Part shown: positions 1-6,335 of the stretch, piece by piece
Position numbering within the stretch: position 1 is the first letter of the stretch
Layout of the letters: each line of letters begins with the position of its first letter
Source: JAWLCG01 sp041687295
Lineage (GTDB): Bacteria > Planctomycetota > Phycisphaerae > SM23-33 > FEN-1343
DNA: 21,864 bases
Direction: 5' to 3'
Assembly: GCA_041687295.1 (NCBI GenBank)
Contig: JAWLCG010000033.1
Coordinates: 1 to 21,864, forward strand
Translations under genes and position numbers: made by a program
The notes under the pieces: model-generated
Told to the model about the DNA's origin: nothing
Seen by the model: only the letters and a program-made list of their open reading frames with translations
Database searches by the model: none

Positions 1-774
1 CATGAAATCGCCGAAAACATCGTCAAGGAGACGATGAATCGGCTCAATCGGAATATCAATATTATGGATATGGAAGGGAAGATAATCGCATCCGGCGATC
101 AGACAAGAGTGGGAGACCTTCACATCGGCGCACTGGAGGCGATCCGCAGCGGCAAGACGATCGTGATCGACGCTGCCAATCAGGAGCAGTGGGGCGGGGC
201 GCTGCGCGGGATCAATATGCCCGTTATGCTTCAGGGCCGTCTTGTTGGCGCGATCGGCATCACGGGGGAACCCGAACAGGTATCCGAGTTCGCCGAGCTG
301 GTGAGAATGACAACGGAGCTCATGCTGCAACAAGCCCATACGAGCTCCCTGCATGAATGGCGCAACCGGATCAAGGAGTCGCTGATGGGACAGCTAGTCG
401 AGGCTCAGCCTGACAGGGTAAAGATTAACGAGCAGCTGCGGCTGCTGGAGGCCCCGACCCGCAAGGCCCAGGTGGTTCGGTTCCTGCGGGTCCACGCGAC
501 CCAGCCGATCGGCCTGGCGGACTTGGCGGCCTCGCTGCACCTGTCGCCTTCGCGGACCAGTCACCTGGTCCGCGAGCTGTTCGGCCAATCGTTCCAGAGC
601 CTCGTGCTCCAGGAACGCCTGCGGCGGGCCCGGACACTGCTGGTGTCGACGGACCTGCCGGTCAAGGAGGTCGCCCGTCGGGTGGGCATGCCCAACGAGT
701 ACCACTTCAACCGGCTGTTCCGTCGCCAGGTCGGCCAGCCCCCGGGCCTGTTCCGTCGCCGGCCCCGGCTGTAG
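1..774 (+). CDS. Sugar-diacid-sensor / AraC-type hybrid regulator, 5' end missing
   Basis: Probable carbohydrate-responsive transcription factor. The frame is open from base 1, and the codons before the first ATG (base 34) already read as the CdaR-type sugar-diacid recognition domain (HEIAENIVKETMNRLNRNIN, then IIASGD). The real start therefore lies upstream and ATG 34 is internal. About codons 1-110 match that ligand domain (GGALRGINMPV, LVGAIGITGEPEQV). Codons ~155-255 form an AraC-type double helix-turn-helix (SLHLSPSRTSHLVRELFG, then EVARRVGMPNEYHFNRLF). In CdaR itself the sensor precedes a PucR-type HTH, so this pairing is uncommon. By my count GC rises from about 45% in bases 1-120 to above 70% in the HTH part, consistent with a domain graft. 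It converges on the next gene with a 21-bp gap. The assignment is good; the ligand (glycerate, glucarate or galactarate in CdaR relatives) is inference. Confidence 0.85.
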   Translation, partial: HEIAENIVKETMNRLNRNINIMDMEGKIIASGDQTRVGDLHIGALEAIRSGKTIVIDAANQEQWGGALRGINMPVMLQGRLVGAIGITGEPEQVSEFAELVRMTTELMLQQAHTSSLHEWRNRIKESLMGQLVEAQPDRVKINEQLRLLEAPTRKAQVVRFLRVHATQPIGLADLAASLHLSPSRTSHLVRELFGQSFQSLVLQERLRRARTLLVSTDLPVKEVARRVGMPNEYHFNRLFRRQVGQPPGLFRRRPRL

Positions 775-795
775 AGGCGACAGTCCGGAGGAGAC

Positions 796-1623
796 TCAGC
801 GGCGAACCCGCCAGTCGCTGGGCGTCATGCCGACGACCTCGCGGAAGCGGCGGTAGAAGTACTTGTCGTATCGGTAGCCGCAGGCGCGGGCGATGACGGC
901 GGTCTTCAGGTCGGTCGAGCGGAGCAACTGCTTGGCACGGGCGATCCGCAGGGACTGGATGAAAGCGGCGGGCGTGGTGCCGGATTCGGCGCGGAATGCC
1001 TGGAACAGCCGCTGGCGGGTCACGCCCAGTCGCTCGGCGAGCGTGCTGACGTTGATGCCCGTGTTGAGCAGGTACTCCAGCATCGCCTCGGCCTCCTCCA
1101 CGAGGCGGCGGTCCGAGTTCGGCTCGGTCGGCGGGGGGGCGGCTGGTTGCAGGAGCGCCAGCAGACGGAACAGCAGCGAGGCGGCGATGAGCGGATCCCG
1201 CTGGTGCGGGGCTCCGTAGTGCTCAAGGAGCTGCCGGAAGAGGCGGACGGCCTGATGGGGTCTGGCCGGTCGGCCAATGCGGCGGGTCGGCGAGAGGCCG
1301 ATCCGGCGCAGGGCCGCCTCGGCCCCTGGACCCTCCAGCCGCATCCAGAAAAAGTGCAGCGGGTCGTCCGGGGCCCCGTGGAACTCGTGCTCCAGGCCGG
1401 CCCAGACGCAGAACAGGTCGCCCGGCCCTACCCGGAACGTTCCCTCGGGAGTCGTGAACGTCCCCCGTCCTCGGGTGACCAGATGGGGATGGAACCAGCG
1501 GGAGCTGTCGCTCCGTCGCGAGCCGCTCAGGGCCATCACTTCGCTGACGATGCTCGCCCAGACGGCGGCGAAGCCCGTGGTTGGTTCCATCGGCCAGGCA
1601 TGGGGGACGATCCGCTCGATCAT
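796..1623 (-). CDS. AraC-family regulator with cupin sensor domain
   Basis: Transcription factor of about 275 aa. The N-terminal half is a cupin-like sugar-binding domain (PHLVTRGRGTFTTPEG, then VGPGDLFCVWAGLEHEFHG). The C-terminal ~100 residues are an AraC double HTH (LAERLGVTRQRLFQAFR, then IARACGYRYDKYFYRRFR, ending GMTPSDWRVRR). I chose ATG 1623, giving MIERIVPHAW. The frame stays open to a GTG at 1725, but that extension is Cys/Arg-rich with no family resemblance and would swallow a promoter-like region. No Shine-Dalgarno precedes 1623, so the message may be leaderless: TATACT lies at 1638-1633 on the minus strand. A direct repeat with 21-bp periodicity sits just upstream. The gene is divergent from the catabolic run beginning at 1809, which makes it the natural candidate regulator of that run (inference). 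Confidence 0.87.
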   Translation of the reverse strand: MIERIVPHAWPMEPTTGFAAVWASIVSEVMALSGSRRSDSSRWFHPHLVTRGRGTFTTPEGTFRVGPGDLFCVWAGLEHEFHGAPDDPLHFFWMRLEGPGAEAALRRIGLSPTRRIGRPARPHQAVRLFRQLLEHYGAPHQRDPLIAASLLFRLLALLQPAAPPPTEPNSDRRLVEEAEAMLEYLLNTGINVSTLAERLGVTRQRLFQAFRAESGTTPAAFIQSLRIARAKQLLRSTDLKTAVIARACGYRYDKYFYRRFREVVGMTPSDWRVRR

Positions 1624-1637
1624 GGTTACGAAAGTAT

Positions 1638-1669
1638 ACCCGATCGCAGCGCAATTGCACCCGATTGCC
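1638..1669 (-). promoter_or_regulatory. Candidate AraC-type operator: two direct half-sites 21 bp apart
   Basis: ACCCGATCGCA (1638-1648) and ACCCGATTGCC (1659-1669) share 9 of 11 bases in the same orientation, 21 bp apart, which is two helical turns. AraC-family proteins characteristically bind such direct repeats through their two HTH motifs. The site is 15 bp upstream of the ATG of the minus-strand AraC gene and inside the divergent region shared with the oxidoreductase gene at 1809. It could serve autoregulation, control of the plus-strand run, or both. The palindrome GCAATTGC (1651-1658) lies between the half-sites. Function is inferred. Confidence 0.45.
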
Positions 1670-1808
1670 CTTGAGAGCCGCGTTTTGCGGCAGTAGGGTG
1701 ACTGTGCGTGAGTGTACAGATGCACTCCGGGACCGGCGGCAGATGCGTTGGGGACGGCCGGTAGCGGAGAAGTTCGGTGGACCCAGTCTCAGCGGGAGAG
1801 GAAAGCGT

Positions 1809-2822
1809 ATGAGCACGTTCAAAGCCGCCCTGATCGGCTGCGGCAAGAGAGGCAACGGCAACGCCAAGGCCATCGCGGCCTGCGACCGGCTCGAGATGGT
1901 CGCCCTGGTGGACCCGAACATGGAGGCCGGCGAGGCCTTGAAGAAAGAGTACGGCTTCGCCAACGCAACGATCTACACCAGCCATCGGGAGATGCTGGAG
2001 AAGGAGCAGCCCGACTTTTGCGCGATCTGCGTGTGGACCGGTCTGCACCTGCCTGCCTTCCGCGACTGCGCCGAGGCCGGGGTGAAGGCTGCGCTGCTGG
2101 AAAAGCCGATGGCCGGCACGTGGCCCGACAGCCGCCAGATCGCCCGCATCGCCGAGCGGACAGGCTGTCGGCTGTCGTTCAGCCATCAGCGGCGGTTCGC
2201 TTGGGGCAACCAGCAGGCCCGGAAGATGATCGCTGAGGGGCTCTTCGGCAAGCTGATCCGCATGGACCTCTACTCGCCCAAGGGGCTGCTCGACTGCGGC
2301 ACGCACACGCTGGACCAGGCGTTCAGCTACCTCGGCGACGCTGTGGGCGTCAAGTGGGTGCACGGTGCGATCGACCTGAGTGAGCCGGCCGAGGCCTTCG
2401 GCATCCCCGACGGCAGCATGTTCACCGGCACGCTGATGTACGACAACGGCGTCTTGGGCAACATCTACTGCAACATGCCCGACGGCGACCACTGGACCGG
2501 CGTGAAGGTCTTCGGCACGAAGGGCTTCATGGAGTTCGACTGGATGGGCAAGGTGAACAAGCACGCGATCTACGATCGCCCCGACTTCCGCCTGCCCGGG
2601 CCGACCGACGAGCCCGACGACGTGATGGCCAAGACCTACGAGGACATTCTCCACGCGATGGATGGCGACGAGGAGAACCTGCTGCACTACCGCAAGGCTC
2701 TGCGGGCGACGGAGGTGATCTTCGCCTTCTACGAGTCCGCCCGCACACATCGGCGGGTGGAACTGCCCCTGACTGGCGTGGAAGGCCACCCGTTGGAAAG
2801 CCTGCTGGCCGCGCGGGCCTGA
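1809..2822 (+). CDS. Gfo/Idh/MocA-family NAD(P)-dependent oxidoreductase
   Basis: Predicted cytosolic sugar or inositol dehydrogenase, 337 aa, normal length for the family. It has an N-terminal Rossmann fold with a GxGxxG variant (GCGKRG, residues 10-15) and the acidic end of beta-2 (LVDPN). The family EKP signature is at residues 98-100 (LLEKPMAG). The active-site helix carries DCGTHTLD (162-169), in which His166 corresponds to the usual catalytic histidine. I chose ATG 1809 because AGAGGAAA lies just upstream and the Rossmann strand starts immediately; the same frame is open further upstream but overlaps the divergent regulator. It is the first gene of a plus-strand run and is followed by a sugar-isomerase-like gene, a pairing typical of sugar or inositol catabolism. 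The substrate cannot be read from the sequence. Lys99 is the expected catalytic lysine. Confidence 0.93.
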   Translation: MSTFKAALIGCGKRGNGNAKAIAACDRLEMVALVDPNMEAGEALKKEYGFANATIYTSHREMLEKEQPDFCAICVWTGLHLPAFRDCAEAGVKAALLEKPMAGTWPDSRQIARIAERTGCRLSFSHQRRFAWGNQQARKMIAEGLFGKLIRMDLYSPKGLLDCGTHTLDQAFSYLGDAVGVKWVHGAIDLSEPAEAFGIPDGSMFTGTLMYDNGVLGNIYCNMPDGDHWTGVKVFGTKGFMEFDWMGKVNKHAIYDRPDFRLPGPTDEPDDVMAKTYEDILHAMDGDEENLLHYRKALRATEVIFAFYESARTHRRVELPLTGVEGHPLESLLAARA

Positions 2823-2900
2823 GCGGCGAAGAGGGCCCTGCCGGCACCACAGGTCTGCGGTGGGGGCACCAAACGACTGACACGAAGGGAGCGAGCGACG

Positions 2901-3683
2901 ATGCAAGAATCGACGTTGCGGCTGGGGCTGATCCCCGGCATCGCGGGCGAGGCGCTGGAGCAGGACTGGGACGGGACGCTCACGGCGTTGGCGGCCCTGG
3001 GCTACAGCGGCATCGAGATGGCCAGCGGCACGCTGGAGAAGTCGGGCCTGTCGGCCGAGCGGTGCCGCGCCAGCCTGGCCGAGCACGGCATCGAGGCGAT
3101 GAGCTGGTTCGCCGGCTGGGGCGACTTCGACAAGAACATCGACGAGCATATCGCCAAAGCCAAGGCCCTCGGCTGCGACTACATGGTCTGGGGCTGGGCA
3201 CCCGCCAACGACAAGGACCAGATGCAGGAGGTGCTGCCGGTAATGGCCAAGGCCTCCCGCATGGTCGGCGCCGCCGGCATGCGGCTGCTCTACCACAACC
3301 ACGACCACGAGTTCCTCGCCCGCCACGGCGATACGATCGCCTACGATTGGCTGATGGAGCAGTTCTCCGCCGAGCAGTTGCAGTGCGAGCTGGACATCGG
3401 CTGGGTGGCCTACGGCGGGCAGGACGTGGTGGCGACGATCGAGAAACACGCCGGCCGCTGCCCGATGCTGCACATGCGCGACATCGAGGACCCCGACACG
3501 CGGGCGGCCTTCATCGAGGTCGGCGAGGGGCGCCTCGACCTGCCGGCCATCCTGCGGGCGGGGCTGGACCAGGGCGCCAGCCGCTGGGCGATCATCGAGC
3601 ACACCAAGCAGCTCAAGCGCGAGCCGCTCGAGGGCCTGCGGATCGCCGCCGAGAACCTCAAGCGCACCGGCCTGGTGGGGTAG
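2901..3683 (+). CDS. Sugar phosphate isomerase/epimerase (xylose-isomerase-like TIM barrel)
   Basis: 260-aa AP-endonuclease-2-type TIM barrel, the family that includes IolE, IolI and hydroxypyruvate isomerase. These are metal-dependent sugar isomerases, epimerases or dehydratases. The first strand is RLGLIPGI, followed by the usual LGYSGIEMAS. Candidate metal ligands sit in conserved strands: YHNHDHEF (131-138, Glu137), ELDIGW (Asp165), LHMRD (His191) and IIEHT (Glu233). The ATG at 2901 follows a GAAGGGAG Shine-Dalgarno. No signal peptide is present. It lies 78 bp after the Gfo/Idh/MocA gene and probably acts on the product or substrate of that enzyme. The family is clear; the exact reaction is not. 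Confidence 0.92.
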   Translation: MQESTLRLGLIPGIAGEALEQDWDGTLTALAALGYSGIEMASGTLEKSGLSAERCRASLAEHGIEAMSWFAGWGDFDKNIDEHIAKAKALGCDYMVWGWAPANDKDQMQEVLPVMAKASRMVGAAGMRLLYHNHDHEFLARHGDTIAYDWLMEQFSAEQLQCELDIGWVAYGGQDVVATIEKHAGRCPMLHMRDIEDPDTRAAFIEVGEGRLDLPAILRAGLDQGASRWAIIEHTKQLKREPLEGLRIAAENLKRTGLVG

Positions 3684-3725
3684 GCCGGCCGGACCGTATC
3701 ACGATTCCACATCGGGAGCGATCGT

Positions 3726-3791
3726 ATGGATCTTCACGGGCTCGCCCTGGAGATGTCGGTGCACGACGCGCTATTCCTGGTACCCGAGTAG
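3726..3791 (+). CDS. Micro-ORF of 21 codons upstream of the aldo/keto-reductase-like gene
   Basis: Short reading frame (MDLHGLALEM...) with a GGGAG motif nine bases ahead of its ATG, in the 133-bp gap between two operon genes. It resembles nothing I recognise. It could be a translated leader peptide affecting the next gene, a leftover of a deleted gene, or chance. Nothing else of note is visible in this gap apart from the strong AAGGAGGT (3804-3811) that serves the next gene. Confidence 0.2.
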   Translation: MDLHGLALEMSVHDALFLVPE

Positions 3792-3816
3792 AGAATACCC
3801 CTCAAGGAGGTCACCC

Positions 3817-4668
3817 GTGTCTGATGACAGCAACGTTCTGAACCCGTCCCGCTACACCTTTGGCAGCATGTCGTTGGGGCGTGACGAGAGCAGGGTCGAA
3901 GCCGACGTGGCCGTGGCCCGGCAGGCCATGGACGCCGGCGTGTGGTTCCACAGCAGCCCCACCTACAACCGGGGCTTCACGTACATGGTGCTGCGGATGG
4001 CCTTTGACGAGGACCGCGCCGCCGTGCCGAAGGTGATCATCAAGCTGCGCGACGGCTCGGCCCGGCTGCTGCGGTTCGAGGCCGAGGACGCCTGCCGGCG
4101 GCTGGGCATCGACGCGATCGACGTCGGGCAACTGGTCTCGATGGACCGCGGGCCGGACAGCCTGGCCGAGCAACTGGTCAAGGGCGGGCCCATTGCCGAT
4201 GAGTTGGCGTCGCTGCGCGACCGGGGCCTGGTGAAGCAGGCGGTCGTGTTCGTCAACCGCGGCCACGCGCAGGCCGGCCTGGCGGCCCAGAGTAGCCCGC
4301 TGGTCGAGGGCCTGACGTTCTACTGGAACGCGTGCCAGCGGGACTGCGGCGGCGTGGCGTGGCGGGGCATCACCGACAGGCAGATCCCCGTGCTCGCCCT
4401 GCGGACGCTGGCCGGCGGGCCCGGCGACGAGAAGACCGCCGAGATCCGCCGGCGCGTGGCCCGGCTGATGGCCGAGGCGGGCATCGACGACGAGGTGACC
4501 TTCGCCCTGCGCCTGGCCGCCAGCTACGCCCCGATCCGCACCACCATCGGCGGCACCGCCAACCCCGAGCACCTGGGCCGCTACCTGCAAGAGGCCCGCA
4601 ACCCCGCTCCGCTGCCCGCGGAGGTGTGCGCCGCGTGGGAGGCAATCCACGACCAGGCCGAGAAATGA
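3817..4668 (+). CDS. Aldo/keto-reductase-like protein with a degenerate catalytic tetrad
   Basis: 283-aa AKR-fold protein. Supporting motifs are YTFGSMSLGRDE at the start, DAGVWFHSSPTYNRG at the loop that normally reads GxxxxDTAxxYG, and KVIIKLRDGS, which holds the expected lysine. The C-terminal cofactor-binding segment is TTIGGTANPEHLGRYL. The tetrad aspartate is replaced in WFHSSPTYN, though the tyrosine is kept, and no catalytic histidine is seen where family members have one (VGQLVSMDRG). It may therefore bind cofactor or ligand without classical reductase activity. It starts at GTG 3817, set by a near-perfect AAGGAGGT five bases upstream. Its TGA overlaps the ATG of the broken sulfatase that follows (ATGA), so the two were once translationally coupled. 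The fold is well supported; activity is uncertain. Confidence 0.82.
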   Translation: MSDDSNVLNPSRYTFGSMSLGRDESRVEADVAVARQAMDAGVWFHSSPTYNRGFTYMVLRMAFDEDRAAVPKVIIKLRDGSARLLRFEAEDACRRLGIDAIDVGQLVSMDRGPDSLAEQLVKGGPIADELASLRDRGLVKQAVVFVNRGHAQAGLAAQSSPLVEGLTFYWNACQRDCGGVAWRGITDRQIPVLALRTLAGGPGDEKTAEIRRRVARLMAEAGIDDEVTFALRLAASYAPIRTTIGGTANPEHLGRYLQEARNPAPLPAEVCAAWEAIHDQAEK

Positions 4669-4806
4669 GCCTGAGCGTGTCGCGCCGACCCAACATCGTC
4701 TTCATGATGGGCGATGACATGGGCGCCGGCGACGTGTCGTGTTACGGCACCAGCGCGCACCGCACCCCCCTATACCGACCGGCTGGCCGGCACGGCGGAT
4801 TTGTGA
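4665..4806 (+). pseudogene. Sulfatase remnant (first ~46 residues), frameshifted and truncated
   Basis: The ATG at 4665 overlaps the preceding stop and opens a typical sulfatase N-terminus: RRPNIVFMMGDDMGAGD with the two metal-binding aspartates, then CYGTSAHRTP. At a run of six C (4765-4770) the frame is lost. Dropping one C restores YTDRLAGTAD, the expected continuation of the family motif (TPxxDRLA), which then stops at TGA 4804-4806. As written, the frame instead runs through non-homologous residues to 4871, overlapping the next gene's start. The catalytic CxPxR motif and everything after it are gone. An intact sulfatase begins 58 bp downstream with its own RBS. The remnant is clear; whether the C-tract shift is real or a sequencing error does not alter the truncation. 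Confidence 0.82.
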
Positions 4807-4864
4807 CGTCGCCAGGTAACGGCTTCGCTCCTACTTCGCGTACCTCCTCGAAAGGATACGGCCT

Positions 4865-6319
4865 ATGCTGACAAAGGCTCCCGAAGCGAGGAACCCGGAC
4901 CGGCCCAACGTCTTGCTCATCATCACCGATCAGCAGCACTGGAGGATGATGAGCTGCGCGGGCAACGAGCACCTGCACACGCCCGCCATGGACAGTCTGG
5001 CGGCCAACGGCGTGCGGTTCGACCGGACCTACTGCGCCAACCCGACCTGCGTGCCATCGCGCATGGCGATGTTCATGGGGCTCATGCCCAGTCAGATGAA
5101 CATGATCGCCAACCCCAGCGACCACTGCACGGTGACCGACGAGATGCGGCGCAACAGCCTGGGCTGGCTCATGCAGTACGCCGGGTACGACGTGGCCTAC
5201 GCCGGCAAGGTGCACCTGAGCCTCGCCAACACGCCCGCGTCACTTGGCTTTGCCAACTACCTCACCTGGGACCATAGGGACGGGTGTGCCGGAGCGTCCG
5301 CGGACTTCATCCGGCAGCAGCGCGAGAAGCCCTTCTTCCTGGTGACCTCCCTGATCAACCCGCACGACATCTGCCTGATGGGCATGCGGGACTACCTGGC
5401 CATGCCGGGCTACCCCGTGAATGAGAAGATCCAGGGCTTCGTAAGCAGAGGCGACGTGTCGCTGGGCGAGGTCGACCGGGCGCTGCAGCGGCCGAACGGA
5501 ATGAGTGAGGCGGAATTCCGCGAGAGCGTCTGTCCGCCGCTGCCGGAGAACTTTGAGCCCGATCCCGAGGAACCCGAGGCCATCACGCGCTATCTGGACG
5601 ACGACGTCTGCGGTAGAGCGCTTCGCGAGCAGTGGAGCGAACAGAGATGGCGGGAGTATCGCCACGTGTACGCCCGTCTGACCGAGCGCGTCGATGGTCA
5701 GATTGCCCAGGTGCTTCAGGCCCTCCACGACTCGGGGCAGGAGGAGACCACCCTCGTCGTCTTCGTCAGCGACCACGGCGACAGCGACGCGGCCCGCAAG
5801 ATGGTCGGCAAGAACGTGCCCTACGAGGAATCGATGCGGGTGCCATTCATCCTCAGCCGCAAGGGCATGGGCCGGGCGGGCGAGGTGGACCACACGTTGG
5901 TCAGCAGCGGTCTGGACCTGATCCCGACCCTCTGCGACTACGCCGGCATTGACTCGCCGGTCACCTGTCGTGGCCGAAGCGTCCGCCCGTTGGCGGAGGG
6001 TCGAGACGCCGAATGGCGCGACCACGTGGTCGTGCAGGCGCAGATCGCTCGCACCATCTTTCGCGGGCCTTGGCAGTACATCACGTTTTGCTCGGGCCGT
6101 AACCAACAACAGTTGTTCCACCTCGACAGCGATCCGCACGCCATGCGGAATCTGATCCACGTTCCGGAGCATCAGGACGTTGTGCACACGCTGCGGGAAG
6201 CGCTTCGACAGGAGTGCCTGGCAATCGGGGACGAATTGGGTCTGGACATGTTGAGCCGCTGCTCCGAGTGGAAAGGCCTTCCGCTCCATCGCCAGACGAC
6301 TCCTGCAACCCAGGCGTGA
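4865..6319 (+). CDS. Type I sulfatase (formylglycine-dependent), cytosolic
   Basis: 484-aa S1-type arylsulfatase-fold hydrolase that removes sulfate esters, presumably from a glycan. It shows RPNVLLIITDQQHW with metal ligands Asp22/Gln23, and TPAMDSLAANGVRFDRTYC. The formylglycine site is NPTCVPSRMAMFMG (Cys62, canonical CxPSR). The later metal site is VVFVSDHGD, followed by the usual ESMRVPFIL, and a family-typical C-terminus LFHLDSDPHAMRNL closes the protein. Start ATG 4865 is preceded by AAAGGA at 4851-4856. Only about 13 residues precede the first core strand, so there is no signal peptide and it should act in the cytoplasm. It needs a maturation enzyme (FGE or anSME) not found in the window. 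It lies between a sulfatase relic and the beta-helix gene (17-bp gap). The substrate is unknown. Confidence 0.95.
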   Translation: MLTKAPEARNPDRPNVLLIITDQQHWRMMSCAGNEHLHTPAMDSLAANGVRFDRTYCANPTCVPSRMAMFMGLMPSQMNMIANPSDHCTVTDEMRRNSLGWLMQYAGYDVAYAGKVHLSLANTPASLGFANYLTWDHRDGCAGASADFIRQQREKPFFLVTSLINPHDICLMGMRDYLAMPGYPVNEKIQGFVSRGDVSLGEVDRALQRPNGMSEAEFRESVCPPLPENFEPDPEEPEAITRYLDDDVCGRALREQWSEQRWREYRHVYARLTERVDGQIAQVLQALHDSGQEETTLVVFVSDHGDSDAARKMVGKNVPYEESMRVPFILSRKGMGRAGEVDHTLVSSGLDLIPTLCDYAGIDSPVTCRGRSVRPLAEGRDAEWRDHVVVQAQIARTIFRGPWQYITFCSGRNQQQLFHLDSDPHAMRNLIHVPEHQDVVHTLREALRQECLAIGDELGLDMLSRCSEWKGLPLHRQTTPATQA

Positions 6320-6335
6320 AAAGGAGAGAACGAAA

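Noticed and set aside
1624..1725. Upstream GTG start extending the AraC regulator by 34 residues
   Set aside because: The extension has no family resemblance and would cover the direct-repeat operator and -10-like site.
1710..1727. Weak dyad GAGTG...CACTC upstream of the oxidoreductase gene
   Set aside because: Five-base arms are within chance for this length of sequence.
1581..1808. Upstream extension of the Gfo/Idh/MocA gene
   Set aside because: It overlaps the divergent AraC gene, lacks a Rossmann-like sequence, and ATG 1809 has a good RBS.
1626..3602. Very long open frame on the minus strand opposite the oxidoreductase and isomerase genes
   Set aside because: It is antisense to two well-supported genes, is His/Gln/Val-rich as GC-rich antisense frames are, and shows no family motif.
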